A stretch of 64,000 nt of DNA from Pseudomonadota bacterium (GTDB taxonomy: Bacteria > Pseudomonadota > Alphaproteobacteria > Sphingomonadales > Sphingomonadaceae), in assembly GCA_023458055.1 (NCBI GenBank), contig JAEXAW010000101.1, positions 62,001-126,000 on the forward strand, read 5' to 3'. Below are positions 54,161 to 62,636 of this stretch, in pieces. The first letter of the stretch is position 1. Each line of letters starts with the position of its first letter. The notes beneath the pieces were generated by a model. The model was not told the DNA's origin. It searched no databases and worked only from the letters and a program-made list of their open reading frames with translations. The translations under genes were made by a program, and so were the position numbers.

Positions 54161-54849
54161 GCGGCAGATCCTTCGCCCGCATCATACCAATCGGACAGGC
54201 GCGGCGTCGAGGGGCTGAAGAATATCGCCGGAAGCTTCGCCAGCATCAGCGATTTGTGGATCCAGAAATCGGTCAGCCGTTCGCGCCAGCGCAGCTTGTC
54301 CTTGCCATTGGCCGATAGCCACGCATCATAAGGCATCCAATGGCGCGGCTCATCCTTGCGCACGATGCGGAAAATCTTGACCAGCACCGGGTCCGACAAA
54401 ACGAAACGGTTCCTGAGCAGAATATCCACCTGTTTCATGCCCCGCTGTTCGGTCAGCATGATGACCCGGCATAATTTTTCAAACTCGGCCCCGTCCGCAA
54501 TAATCGCATCCGTATCCAGCTCGTCGATGGTGCAGCCGAAGATACGCTCGATAAAATGGTCGATATGTCCGCAGGTTTTGCCGACCGTCAGCGGCATCCG
54601 GCCTTGCAGTTCATAATAGCGCTTGAACATGAGATAATGTTTGCGTTCATCAGCGCGGTGTTGCTCAACCTCGGCAAGGAAAGTGGCGTTATCAGGACAT
54701 CGCGCCCGCACCGCCTCCAGCACCCGGTCAAGGCTCGTGTAGCCGCGATGCTCGTTATAGACATAGACCGAGGCCAGCACGTCAAGATAACGATGGCGAA
54801 GGCGCTCCACAAATGAGCGGTTGATCGGCGCGGCGGAAATGGACGTCAT
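54157..54849 (-). CDS. Ferritin-like diiron-type protein
   Basis: 230 residues, all-helical. Glu/His pattern of a four-helix diiron site: EVEQHRADERKHYLMF (E..ERxxH), ETEQRG-like LTEQRGMKQ and RKDEPRHW (ExxRH). The C-terminal 40 residues are extra. The family is uncharacterised to me; diiron oxidation or iron storage are possibilities. Its stop overlaps the GST start, so a glutathione-dependent partner is suggested. Confidence 0.65.
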   Translation of the reverse strand: MTSISAAPINRSFVERLRHRYLDVLASVYVYNEHRGYTSLDRVLEAVRARCPDNATFLAEVEQHRADERKHYLMFKRYYELQGRMPLTVGKTCGHIDHFIERIFGCTIDELDTDAIIADGAEFEKLCRVIMLTEQRGMKQVDILLRNRFVLSDPVLVKIFRIVRKDEPRHWMPYDAWLSANGKDKLRWRERLTDFWIHKSLMLAKLPAIFFSPSTPRLSDWYDAGEGSAA

Positions 54850-54920
54850 TGCCGTATTGCTACGCGCTTTAATCAGCGTTGGCGAAACAATTCTGCCATC
54901 CCCCGCTTGGGCTGGTCTGA

Positions 54921-56225
54921 TCAGCGCGAACCGGCTGTCGCCATTGACGGGTCGGGGGTGACCAAATCGCTTTCAGCCGCGCCGCCGTCCGCCTTTGGAG
55001 GAATCGTGCTAAGGTCCAGCCAGTTCGTGCCCTCGCGCTTGTGATAGCTGTCCAGTGCCACAAAGGGGATGCGGAACGGGAAGCCCCAGTCGCTATTCCA
55101 TAAGGCGACGACGCCGGTTCGGGTGGCGGGTTCAAAGATCATCGTCGCACGGTAACCCGACACCGCGCCGGAATGGCCTTCGAGGCGATGCCCGTCATAG
55201 GTGAAGCTGCGCCAACCAAGACCATAAGATGCATCGTTGATCGCCTGTCGCAGTGTCCCGCCATAAAGCCGTTCGGTGTTAACGCGCGGACGGTGAGCAA
55301 TCTCAAGCGTTGCGGGGGAAATCACATCGGCGCGCAGCCCCATCATCGCCTTCATCCAGGTCGCGAAATCGACAATATTGCTTTCGACGCCGGCGGCCGC
55401 TGGAACGCGCCAATAGGCATCAATAAGCGGCCGTGGCTGGCCGTCGCGATAGGGTCGCGCCCAATCCACAGACTCAGTCAACTCCGCCATGCCATAGGTT
55501 GCACTGTCCATACCCAGGGGTACAAACAGGCGCTCCTTCACCGCGTCCGGGAAATATTGCCGGGTCGCCTGACCGATGATCTCTCCGGCTGCATCGAATG
55601 CGACATTCTGATAGGTGTGGCAGGTCCCGGGATGGCATTGGAGGGGCGCTGCTACAAAACTTGCGCGGAGGAGCTCAGCCTGCTGGCCCGCCTCCAGCTT
55701 GTCGTCATAGGCATTTTTTGTAAGGCCGGTGCGCTGTGACAGGAGATTGGCGACGGTGATGCGGTATTGCGCGTCACCCGGGAGACGCAAGGTGGTGCGC
55801 CAATCACCGACCGGGCTGCCAAGGTTAAGCGCGCCGTCGCTTGCCAGCGTCGCCGCCATCGCCCCGGTCGCAGTTTTGGAGACGGAGGCCCAGCGGAATA
55901 GGGTCTGCGGCGTCACCGGCGCGCCGCTCTCTATGTTGGCAAGGCCATAGCTGCGGACAAAGCTCAACCGGCCATCTTCCACAACGGCAACCGCAAGGCC
56001 GGTCATTTCAGGTCTCGTCATCAATGCCGTGATTTGCTGGTCAAGCGCGCGATAGTCGATCCGCCCGCGCCACTCGGAGGGGGTGTCCGGCAGATTCTCG
56101 TCTGGTGTTGGCTGGACAGCAGTTCTGGTCGCGACTGGCCCGGTGCGGCCATCGTCGCGCAAGGCGAACCAGCCTACCAGTACCAGCAGGATAAGCGCAA
56201 CAAGAGCAATCCCGCCTCGCTTCAT
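54921..56225 (-). CDS. Serine hydrolase of the beta-lactamase (class C/ESTB) family
   Basis: 434 residues from ATG 56225, which overlaps the upstream stop as ATGA. An N-terminal hydrophobic helix (GGIALVALILLVLVGWFAL) anchors it with the catalytic domain in the periplasm. SVSK (SxxK) nucleophile, YQN (YxN) and a HSGAVSG box near the end fit penicillin-binding-protein-like esterases. Activity (peptidase, esterase or lactamase) cannot be told. Last gene of the CoA-transferase operon. Confidence 0.88.
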   Translation of the reverse strand: MKRGGIALVALILLVLVGWFALRDDGRTGPVATRTAVQPTPDENLPDTPSEWRGRIDYRALDQQITALMTRPEMTGLAVAVVEDGRLSFVRSYGLANIESGAPVTPQTLFRWASVSKTATGAMAATLASDGALNLGSPVGDWRTTLRLPGDAQYRITVANLLSQRTGLTKNAYDDKLEAGQQAELLRASFVAAPLQCHPGTCHTYQNVAFDAAGEIIGQATRQYFPDAVKERLFVPLGMDSATYGMAELTESVDWARPYRDGQPRPLIDAYWRVPAAAGVESNIVDFATWMKAMMGLRADVISPATLEIAHRPRVNTERLYGGTLRQAINDASYGLGWRSFTYDGHRLEGHSGAVSGYRATMIFEPATRTGVVALWNSDWGFPFRIPFVALDSYHKREGTNWLDLSTIPPKADGGAAESDLVTPDPSMATAGSR

Positions 56226-56695
56226 GAATGCCGATGTGAAGATGGCCTCAACAATGGCCATGCCCGCCAAGTACCGACCGCGTACATCAACCCATAGATG
56301 GCCACGATCAGCGACGACCATATCACGAAGGGATCGGCGAGAAGATGGGGTTTGGCGATCGCAAGCGGCAAGAGAATACACCCGCGTGCCAAATAGATGA
56401 GCGAGATTATCACCAAAGCCGTTCGGATCAGCGGCAAGCGGGCAATCTTACCCGCAGCCGAAAAAGCATATGCCCCCCAAAGCCCCAAGACGACAACGAT
56501 GGCGCTGGTCATCAGATAGGGTTGCCATTCGCCGCGCTCCACAGCTTGCGCCATCGGCTCGCCCGCACCGAAAAAACGGAACCAGTCAGGCCCGCCGATC
56601 ATGCACGCGATGTGGAGCAAAGATGCCAAAAGGCTAAGCCAGCCGCCGACGACAAGCCAACGACTGCCGGGATTGTCCAGGACCTTATTCCTCAT
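56222..56695 (-). CDS. Small four-helix membrane protein
   Basis: 157 residues with four predicted membrane helices ([71 protein letters not shown]). Family not recognised; resembles uncharacterised membrane proteins paired with serine hydrolases. It overlaps scoB by 11 bp and the hydrolase by 4 bp. Confidence 0.7.
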   Translation of the reverse strand: MRNKVLDNPGSRWLVVGGWLSLLASLLHIACMIGGPDWFRFFGAGEPMAQAVERGEWQPYLMTSAIVVVLGLWGAYAFSAAGKIARLPLIRTALVIISLIYLARGCILLPLAIAKPHLLADPFVIWSSLIVAIYGLMYAVGTWRAWPLLRPSSHRHS

Positions 56696-57341
56696 AATGC
56701 GCGGTAGTTTTTTCGCGCACTTCTTCCCTGGTCACGCCCGGTGCCAGTTCGATCAGCTTGAACGGCGAATCATGGTCTGGCCGCTGGAAGACCGCGAGAT
56801 CGGTCACGATCATGTCGACGACATTTTGCCCCGTGAGCGGAAGCGTGCAGGCGGGGATGAATTTGGGGCTGCCGTCTTTGGCGACATGCTCCATCACCAC
56901 GATGATCTTCTTGACGCCCGCAACCAGGTCCATCGCGCCGCCCATGCCCTTGATCATCTTGCCCGGGATCATCCAGTTGGCGATATCGCCATTTTCGGCC
57001 ACTTCCATGGCGCCGAGGACGGTCAAGTCGATATGCCCGCCGCGGATCATCGCGAAACTCTGGTCCGATCCGAAATAGACGGATTGCGGCAATTCGCTGA
57101 TGGTCTGCTTGCCCGCATTGATAAGGTCGGGGTCAACCTCATCGGGATAAGGGAAAGGGCCGATGCCGAGCATGCCATTTTCCGATTGCAGCGTTACCTC
57201 GACCCCCTCGGAGATATGATTTGCAACCAGCGTCGGGATACCGATGCCGAGATTGACATAATAGCCGTCCTTCAGCTCCTTGGCAGCGCGGGCCGCCATT
57301 TGGTCACGGGTCCATCCTTGTTCGGCTTCGGCCATGGTCAT
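56685..57341 (-). CDS. scoB: 3-oxoacid CoA-transferase subunit B
   Basis: 218 residues. [13 protein letters not shown] and the SENG loop ([12 protein letters not shown]) with the catalytic Glu identify the B subunit; [14 protein letters not shown] follows. Moves CoA from succinyl-CoA to acetoacetate (ketone-body use). Its partner scoA is 2 kb upstream with three genes between. ATGs at 57341 and 57335 are both served by AAGGAAGGA. Confidence 0.95.
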   Translation of the reverse strand: MTMAEAEQGWTRDQMAARAAKELKDGYYVNLGIGIPTLVANHISEGVEVTLQSENGMLGIGPFPYPDEVDPDLINAGKQTISELPQSVYFGSDQSFAMIRGGHIDLTVLGAMEVAENGDIANWMIPGKMIKGMGGAMDLVAGVKKIIVVMEHVAKDGSPKFIPACTLPLTGQNVVDMIVTDLAVFQRPDHDSPFKLIELAPGVTREEVREKTTAHYEE

Positions 57342-58234
57342 CGTCCTTCCTTGGGTTCCCAACGCGTCGCGCCGGGGAAAATATCATCATTTGTCGCACG
57401 ATCCCACGGACCGTAGGTCGGATTGGGGAGCAGGAACCAGCCCTTGCCCCAAAGCGCCGCAACGCCGGGAAGCGTCGCCAATGCGCGGCGCTGGGCGATG
57501 CTCAGTTCTTTCGCGTTAAAGCCTTGCGCAAAATCGCCGAGCTGGTCTCCGACCATCGCGATGACGCAGTAATTTTGCGCAATTTTGGTGCGGCGCGCAT
57601 CCTTGCTCGATCCGGTTGCATCATCGCCCTTCAAAAAGAGCGTCTCACCGTGAACGAAATCGCCGAGTCCTGCAGCCTTTAGCGTGGCGGCGGTTTGCGC
57701 AGCGTTGCGCGTATCGCGATTGGTGTTCGCGATGACGGTGATGCCCGCCGCGCGCAATTGGGCCAACGCCTCAATCGCGCCGGGCAGCGGCACCACCTTA
57801 CCCTCGCCGGTGCGCTCCCATTCATCCCACATTTTCGGATCGAACGGCTTGTCATTTTCCGAACTCCAGCGCGCCTGCCCCATATTCCAGATCAGCGTTT
57901 CGTCGGCATCAAACACCACAGCCGCTGGCTTGTTGCTGCAATCGGCAAAGCGCGGCGCATCAAGCGTCGCGCCTTGGGCGAGCACGACCGAGCGCCGCAC
58001 CGTCTTGGTGGTCGCTTGCTGGACCGCATAGGCCGCCATTGCATCATAGGTCTGGCGGATCAGCACTGCCGCTTCGGCAGAGCCGAACAGCCATTGATCT
58101 GACGGCTTCGCCGCCAAAGTTCGGGCCGGAGCAATTGCCGCCGACTGCGCGACCGAAGATGCTGGCACGGGTGGTACCGTCGAGCATCCGGCGAGCAGTA
58201 TTACAAGCCATGCCGACAAGAGTCGCGTCTTCAT
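57338..58234 (-). CDS. HAD-family acid phosphatase lipoprotein, e(P4) type
   Basis: 298 residues from ATG 58234 (ATGA overlap with the previous gene). Lipobox LAGC with C17; class C acid phosphatase domain with the nucleophile motif VVFDADETL (D109, D111), TNRD (motif II), and VGDQLGDF (motif IV). Outer-membrane or periplasmic nucleotidase that dephosphorylates nucleotides such as NMN in Haemophilus. In this operon its role beside CoA-transferase is unclear. Confidence 0.9.
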   Translation of the reverse strand: MKTRLLSAWLVILLAGCSTVPPVPASSVAQSAAIAPARTLAAKPSDQWLFGSAEAAVLIRQTYDAMAAYAVQQATTKTVRRSVVLAQGATLDAPRFADCSNKPAAVVFDADETLIWNMGQARWSSENDKPFDPKMWDEWERTGEGKVVPLPGAIEALAQLRAAGITVIANTNRDTRNAAQTAATLKAAGLGDFVHGETLFLKGDDATGSSKDARRTKIAQNYCVIAMVGDQLGDFAQGFNAKELSIAQRRALATLPGVAALWGKGWFLLPNPTYGPWDRATNDDIFPGATRWEPKEGR

Positions 58235-59049
58235 TGCCCGGTGCCTGACGCTAGTTGCGGCAGTAAAAACCAGCCTGTCCCGACAAGCCCGTTTTGCGTG
58301 GTCACGGGTGCCGATCGGGGATCGAACAGAGGAGTGAAATCTTCCCGCTCGCCGCCCGCCATGGCAACCACGCAAACACCACTGGCGATCTTCCACAAAA
58401 GACTGTCCTTGGCCTTGCTACCACGATCACCGACAAGCCAAAAGGTATCCTCGCGCTTTACATTGCCGAGACCAGCGACCATCAGGTCGGTCGCAATCAT
58501 ATTGGCATATTTGGGCGCGGTCGCCGAAATGAATATCACTTTGACGCCCTGATCCCGAAGGCTGTCGAGCGCATCAGCGAGGGCTTCGCTGATTGGCACC
58601 GTCGCGCCGGCCACCGTATCGAGATCGACCACCACCGCAGGCGGCAATGTATCGCACACCGTATAGCTTGGCTTGTCCAACGTCGCCCCCGGCATAAGCA
58701 CCACCGACGCGCGAGCGGGCGTTTCGGACAACTTATCCTGACGTGCGTTGAGCTTGCTGCTCACATACCGGACCATTTGCTCGATCTGATCCGTCTGTTC
58801 GAGCGGCGATGGCCCTTCCGACGGCGGTGGCAAGCTGGTCATTTCGGTGACTACAATGTCGGCTGACACGACCGCCTTGGCTTGTGCCATCTCTCTCGCC
58901 GTACGCTTGCGCGCACGCTGCTCGATCACTTTCGTTCCGATCAGCACCGATGCACCAAGCGGCGGCAAAGCCACCAACGCACCAATGCAACCGTTCAGCG
59001 TCGTTGCACCAAGAACAAGCAAAACAAGAGAAAGACGGCGACGCGACAT
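58231..59049 (-). CDS. Degenerate HAD-type acid phosphatase lipoprotein
   Basis: 272 residues, lipobox LNGC. A diverged paralogue of the next gene: the same layout (MPGATLDKPSYTVCDTLPPAVVVDLDTV, GDRGSKAKD, GTGWFLLPQ) but motif I reads DLDTV at 142-146 instead of DADET, and motif II is ISAT where the partner has TNRD. Motif IV is lost to VVAMAGG. Probably not an ordinary phosphatase; may be a binding partner of the active copy. Six bp from the DUF5076 gene. Confidence 0.72.
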   Translation of the reverse strand: MSRRRLSLVLLVLGATTLNGCIGALVALPPLGASVLIGTKVIEQRARKRTAREMAQAKAVVSADIVVTEMTSLPPPSEGPSPLEQTDQIEQMVRYVSSKLNARQDKLSETPARASVVLMPGATLDKPSYTVCDTLPPAVVVDLDTVAGATVPISEALADALDSLRDQGVKVIFISATAPKYANMIATDLMVAGLGNVKREDTFWLVGDRGSKAKDSLLWKIASGVCVVAMAGGEREDFTPLFDPRSAPVTTQNGLVGTGWFLLPQLASGTGQ

Positions 59050-59055
59050 GCGACC

Positions 59056-59355
59056 TCAGTGCGGCTTTTCGCTCATGTCGCGCGGCGTATCGGTTGGCGA
59101 TTTCATCTCCGCTTCAAAGCCCTGCATGATCCGTTCGAGCGCATGTTCCTCACTCACATTGACCGCGCGCGCCCAGGCTTTGGCTCCGTGACGGATCGCG
59201 TCGGCCATGGCGATGCCGAACATCGCCGGATCCGCACCAAGATTGGCGGGCTCGATGATGCACATCGCGCCGCCATCACGCGACCACATGCGCATGAACT
59301 CGCTGGCGTCCTTGAGATGCTCTTCAACTGAAGAGAGGTCGAGAGGCCCGGCCAT
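59056..59355 (-). CDS. DUF5076 domain protein
   Basis: 99 residues, start overlapping the scoA stop as TAATG. Pattern VEEHLKDASEFMRMWSRDGGAMCIIEP and GADPAMFGIAMADAIRHGAKAWA belong to this Alphaproteobacteria-centred family of unknown function. Cytoplasmic, charged ends. Its fixed place behind a CoA-transferase subunit hints at a role in that enzyme, unproven. Confidence 0.8.
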   Translation of the reverse strand: MAGPLDLSSVEEHLKDASEFMRMWSRDGGAMCIIEPANLGADPAMFGIAMADAIRHGAKAWARAVNVSEEHALERIMQGFEAEMKSPTDTPRDMSEKPH

Positions 59356-60062
59356 TATGCCGTCTCCCGTTCGCGGGTCGTCAAAAACTCGATCTTCTTG
59401 TCATAGGGAGCGCCGACAATCATGCGCTTCACATAAATGCCCGGGAGATGGATGCAGTCGGGGTCAAGGCTGCCAACCGGAACCACTTCCTCGACCTCGG
59501 CGACGCAGATTTTGGCGGCAGTCGCCATCGGCTGGTTGAAATTGCGGGCTGTTTTACGGAACACAAGATTGCCCGCTTCGTCCGCCTTCCAGCCCTTGAT
59601 GATCGCAACGTCCGCAAAAATGCCGCGCTCGAGAATATAATCCTGCCCGTCGAAATTCTTTACCTCTTTACCCTCGGCTACCTTGGTACCAACGCCGGTC
59701 TTGGTATAAAAGCCGGGGATGCCCGCACCGCCCGCGCGGCAGCGTTCGGCGAGCGTGCCTTGCGGGCAGAATTCTACTTCCAGCTCTCCGGCCAGATATT
59801 GGCGCTCAAATTCCTTATTCTCGCCGACATAGGAAGAGATCATCTTTTTGACCTGACGCGAGCGCAACAGCTTGCCGAGCCCTTCGCCGTCAATCCCGGC
59901 ATTGTTGGAGGCGATGGTCAGATCTTTGACCCCGCTTGCCTGAATAGCGTCAATCAGCCGTTCCGGAATGCCGCACAGGCCAAAGCCCCCTGCGCACAAA
60001 TGCATGCCATCGAACAGCAAGCCATCAAGCGCGGACTTGGCGTCAGGGTATATTTTTTTCAT
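59355..60062 (-). CDS. scoA: 3-oxoacid CoA-transferase subunit A
   Basis: 235 residues. [13 protein letters not shown] and the lower glycine loop ([16 protein letters not shown]) are the A-subunit CoA site. Heads an operon scoA, DUF5076, two HAD lipoproteins, scoB, membrane protein, serine hydrolase, all overlapping or within 8 bp except the last pairs. Confidence 0.95.
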   Translation of the reverse strand: MKKIYPDAKSALDGLLFDGMHLCAGGFGLCGIPERLIDAIQASGVKDLTIASNNAGIDGEGLGKLLRSRQVKKMISSYVGENKEFERQYLAGELEVEFCPQGTLAERCRAGGAGIPGFYTKTGVGTKVAEGKEVKNFDGQDYILERGIFADVAIIKGWKADEAGNLVFRKTARNFNQPMATAAKICVAEVEEVVPVGSLDPDCIHLPGIYVKRMIVGAPYDKKIEFLTTRERETA

Positions 60063-60137
60063 GAGCGGGTTCTTTCCTGGTTAAAGGAGCAGTGTTGGTA
60101 AGGCCCTTAGGAAAAGCCCGGCGCAGCGTCAATTGCG

Positions 60138-60884
60138 TCAGATCGGCATGATGCCCGGCTGCGGCACCTCCCGCGCATGGCTTTTGTCCCATAGGAGCGC
60201 GCCAGCATCGGCCATCCGTGCGCGGACTTCGTCGCGTTTGGTTGTGACCATGATGTCGGCCCAGCGGCGCGAAGGGATCACGGCGCGATCCGCTTCGACT
60301 CGCGTCGCCCAGGTTGCGGTTAACGGCCAGCGCGCCGCATCAAGGCTCCACCCGGCATAGGCAGCGTTGGCAAAGCTCGCCTGCAGCGCAACATCGGCGA
60401 GCATGATGTCATCGCCAAAGAGGAAGCCCTGCTCGGGCAACTGCGCTTCGATCCAGTCCAGAATCGCCGGTATGTCTTGCGCAAGCGCCCGCGTTACCCG
60501 CGCCTCGTCGGTCGGCTTTTTGAGGAGGCGCGGACCGATCACACGCTGGAAGAACAAGCTCCAGATCATCACATCGCCGATGCGGCTGTCGGCATATTCC
60601 TCAATCCAGCGCGCGCGGGCGCGATCTTCGGGCGTTTCGGGGAATAATCGCGGCCCCGGCCAGCGTTCAGCGATATATTCGCAGATGACCGTCGAATCGT
60701 TGAGCACGAAATCGCCGTCGATGAATACCGGAATGCGACGGAGCGGGCTCAGCCGGTCAAACTCCTCATTGCCGAAAAATGGCGTGATCGGATCAAAATC
60801 AAATGCTACCTCTTTTTGCGCGAGGCAGAACATGACCTTGCGCACATAGGGTGAAACCGGGCTGCCGATGATGTGAATGGTCAT
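60138..60884 (-). CDS. Glutathione S-transferase family protein
   Basis: 248 residues. Thioredoxin-fold N-terminus (IIGSPVSPYVRKVMFCLAQKEV), substrate-loop RRIPVFIDGDFVLNDSTVI and helical C-domain. Family close to the putative bacterial GSTs with longer C-terminal tails. Promoter region of its own, divergent from the Usp gene. Confidence 0.88.
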   Translation of the reverse strand: MTIHIIGSPVSPYVRKVMFCLAQKEVAFDFDPITPFFGNEEFDRLSPLRRIPVFIDGDFVLNDSTVICEYIAERWPGPRLFPETPEDRARARWIEEYADSRIGDVMIWSLFFQRVIGPRLLKKPTDEARVTRALAQDIPAILDWIEAQLPEQGFLFGDDIMLADVALQASFANAAYAGWSLDAARWPLTATWATRVEADRAVIPSRRWADIMVTTKRDEVRARMADAGALLWDKSHAREVPQPGIMPI

Positions 60885-60978
60885 GTGCTTCCTTTATCTG
60901 ATTTTCGCACCCCTTGCTTGATTGGGGTCAATGACCGGATGATGGCAATCGGCCATAAAAAAGTATAGGGAGACGCTT

Positions 60979-61791
60979 ATGAAATCGATCCTGCTTTATG
61001 TCCATGACGATGCCGGTATGGAAAGTCGGCTACAGTCCGCCCTTGATGTCGCGCGTGCCACCGGCGGCCATATCGAATGCGTTACGGCCAAGCCGCTCGC
61101 CGCCTTGATGCTGGCTGATCCGTTCGGGTCAACCTTCATTGTGCCGGAGGCGGTGCAAGCGATTGATGATGCCGCCAAGGAAGCGGGCGACGAAATCAGC
61201 GCGCGGATGCAGCGCGAGGATGTGCGCTGGTCGCTGCTTGAAGGCGATGGCGATCCGCTGGACATTTTGTCGAGTCGCTGCCGGTTGAACGATCTCATCA
61301 TGCTGTCCCTCCCCGGCCAGCCCCATGCAGGCGACCCTTCACCCGTGGTGTCGCTGGGTGATGTTGCACTCTCGGCCAATGCGCCGGTGCTTGCCATTCC
61401 GCATGAGGGCGGTCCGATCCGCATCAATGGCGCGGCGGCAATCGCCTGGAACGGGAGCCGCGAGGCCGCCAACGCGATGCGCGCAGCAGTGCCTTTGCTC
61501 AGCCTTGCCAGTTCGGTTCATCTGGTGACGGTTGCGGAAAAGGAGATGGATTTCCCGCCGGCTGATGCGGCAGCCTATCTGTCGCGTCACGGGATCAAGG
61601 TTGAAGTCCATGAAGAACCGCGCAGCGACGCGCCCATTGTCGATACGCTGGTCAGCATTCTTGATCGCATCGGCGCTGACTGGGTGGTTATGGGCGCCTA
61701 TGGCCATGGGCGGTTGCGGGAATGGTTGTTCGGCGGGGTCACCCGCGACCTTCTCGGTCGCGCACGGATACCCCTGCTCATCGCGCACTAA
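60979..61791 (+). CDS. Universal stress protein with two Usp domains
   Basis: 270 residues. Two UspA-like halves; the second ends with GAYGHGRLREWLFGGVTRDLL, matching the ATP-binding GxxGxxxxxxxxxG(S/T) pattern. GGGAGA precedes the ATG. Cytoplasmic stress-response family. Terminator-like hairpin follows in the other direction. Confidence 0.9.
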   Translation: MKSILLYVHDDAGMESRLQSALDVARATGGHIECVTAKPLAALMLADPFGSTFIVPEAVQAIDDAAKEAGDEISARMQREDVRWSLLEGDGDPLDILSSRCRLNDLIMLSLPGQPHAGDPSPVVSLGDVALSANAPVLAIPHEGGPIRINGAAAIAWNGSREAANAMRAAVPLLSLASSVHLVTVAEKEMDFPPADAAAYLSRHGIKVEVHEEPRSDAPIVDTLVSILDRIGADWVVMGAYGHGRLREWLFGGVTRDLLGRARIPLLIAH

Positions 61792-61825
61792 AAAAAGGGG
61801 CTGTCTTTGGAGAAAAGACAGCCCC
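61790..61825 (-). terminator. Rho-independent terminator, minus strand (also stops usp weakly)
   Basis: Twelve-bp stem GGGGCTGTCTTT/AAAGACAGCCCC with loop GGAGA; T run on the minus strand side. Terminates the stress-type gene 61860-62444; for usp it gives only a T-poor tail. Confidence 0.85.
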
Positions 61826-61859
61826 AGCTTTCTGAGACCAGACAGAAAATTCGGATAGA

Positions 61860-62444
61860 TTATGCCGCGTGGCGGTAGCTTATGCCTTCCTTCCGGACAT
61901 AGCGGCGGCGCTCATTATAGACCTCTTCGGATGTATAAGGCACAGCTTCGGGGTCGAAACGGGTCCAACCGCCTTCTGCGTATGCAGCGCCTCGCAGGGC
62001 AGGTTCAACACCTCCCAGGTCGCCTAGCAATTCTTCGAGGCGATCCACCCGGCCTGCATCACAGCGAAGCCCGACCAGCGAGGCGCCACGGTGAAGCGCT
62101 TCGGCAAGAATTTGGGCATCGTCAGAGCTATGACCAGCTTCAGTCAGGGTTTCGATGATCGCCTCTCCCGTCACACCGCGCGCCATGAGACCAGCCGGGA
62201 GCCAGCCGCCCGCCGCGAGAAGTCCGATGCCCGGTAATACCAGCAGGCCAAGTGCGCTCAGCACCCCACCCGAGCGGACAGCACTCAACCGCTTCCCCGG
62301 CGCAAATTCGGCAAGACTAATGATATCTTCGTCACCGCGACCCATGATGGTGGTGAAGTGCGGCGCGATTCCAGCGTCCTCGAGCGCGAGAACGGCAGCT
62401 TTGGCATCGACATAATTGTCGAAAATATAAGTACGTGTCAGCAT
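61860..62444 (-). CDS. Stress-type protein with central hydrophobic segment
   Basis: 194 residues from ATG 62444 (AAGGAAA 8 nt upstream); the longer frame upstream is not protein-like. N-terminal ferredoxin-like half (TYIFDNYVDAKAAVLALEDAGI) resembles general stress protein 17M; a Gly/Leu-rich hydrophobic run (SALGLLVLPGIGLLAAGGWLPAG) follows, then a second alpha/beta half. Role unknown; opposite to usp, so possibly in the same stress response. Confidence 0.72.
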   Translation of the reverse strand: MLTRTYIFDNYVDAKAAVLALEDAGIAPHFTTIMGRGDEDIISLAEFAPGKRLSAVRSGGVLSALGLLVLPGIGLLAAGGWLPAGLMARGVTGEAIIETLTEAGHSSDDAQILAEALHRGASLVGLRCDAGRVDRLEELLGDLGGVEPALRGAAYAEGGWTRFDPEAVPYTSEEVYNERRRYVRKEGISYRHAA

Positions 62445-62572
62445 TTTGGCACTTTCCTTGCGGTTCATGCCCCCTGTCGCTGTTCGATCACGGCTAAACT
62501 GCAAATGTAACCAAAAGGTAAACAGCGGTAATTGTTGCGACGGATGCCGTGATTCCGTCGATGAGCCGTTGA

Positions 62573-62608
62573 AAGAAAATGGGGCCTTCGTGATGGAACG
62601 AAGACCCC
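62573..62608 (-). terminator. Rho-independent terminator of the fourth TonB-dependent receptor
   Basis: Eleven-bp stem with one mismatch (62581-62591 with 62598-62608) followed on the minus strand by ATTTTCTTTC, 28 bp beyond the receptor stop. Confidence 0.82.
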
Positions 62609-62636
62609 GAAATCTGCCAATTATCGGCAATAGCTT

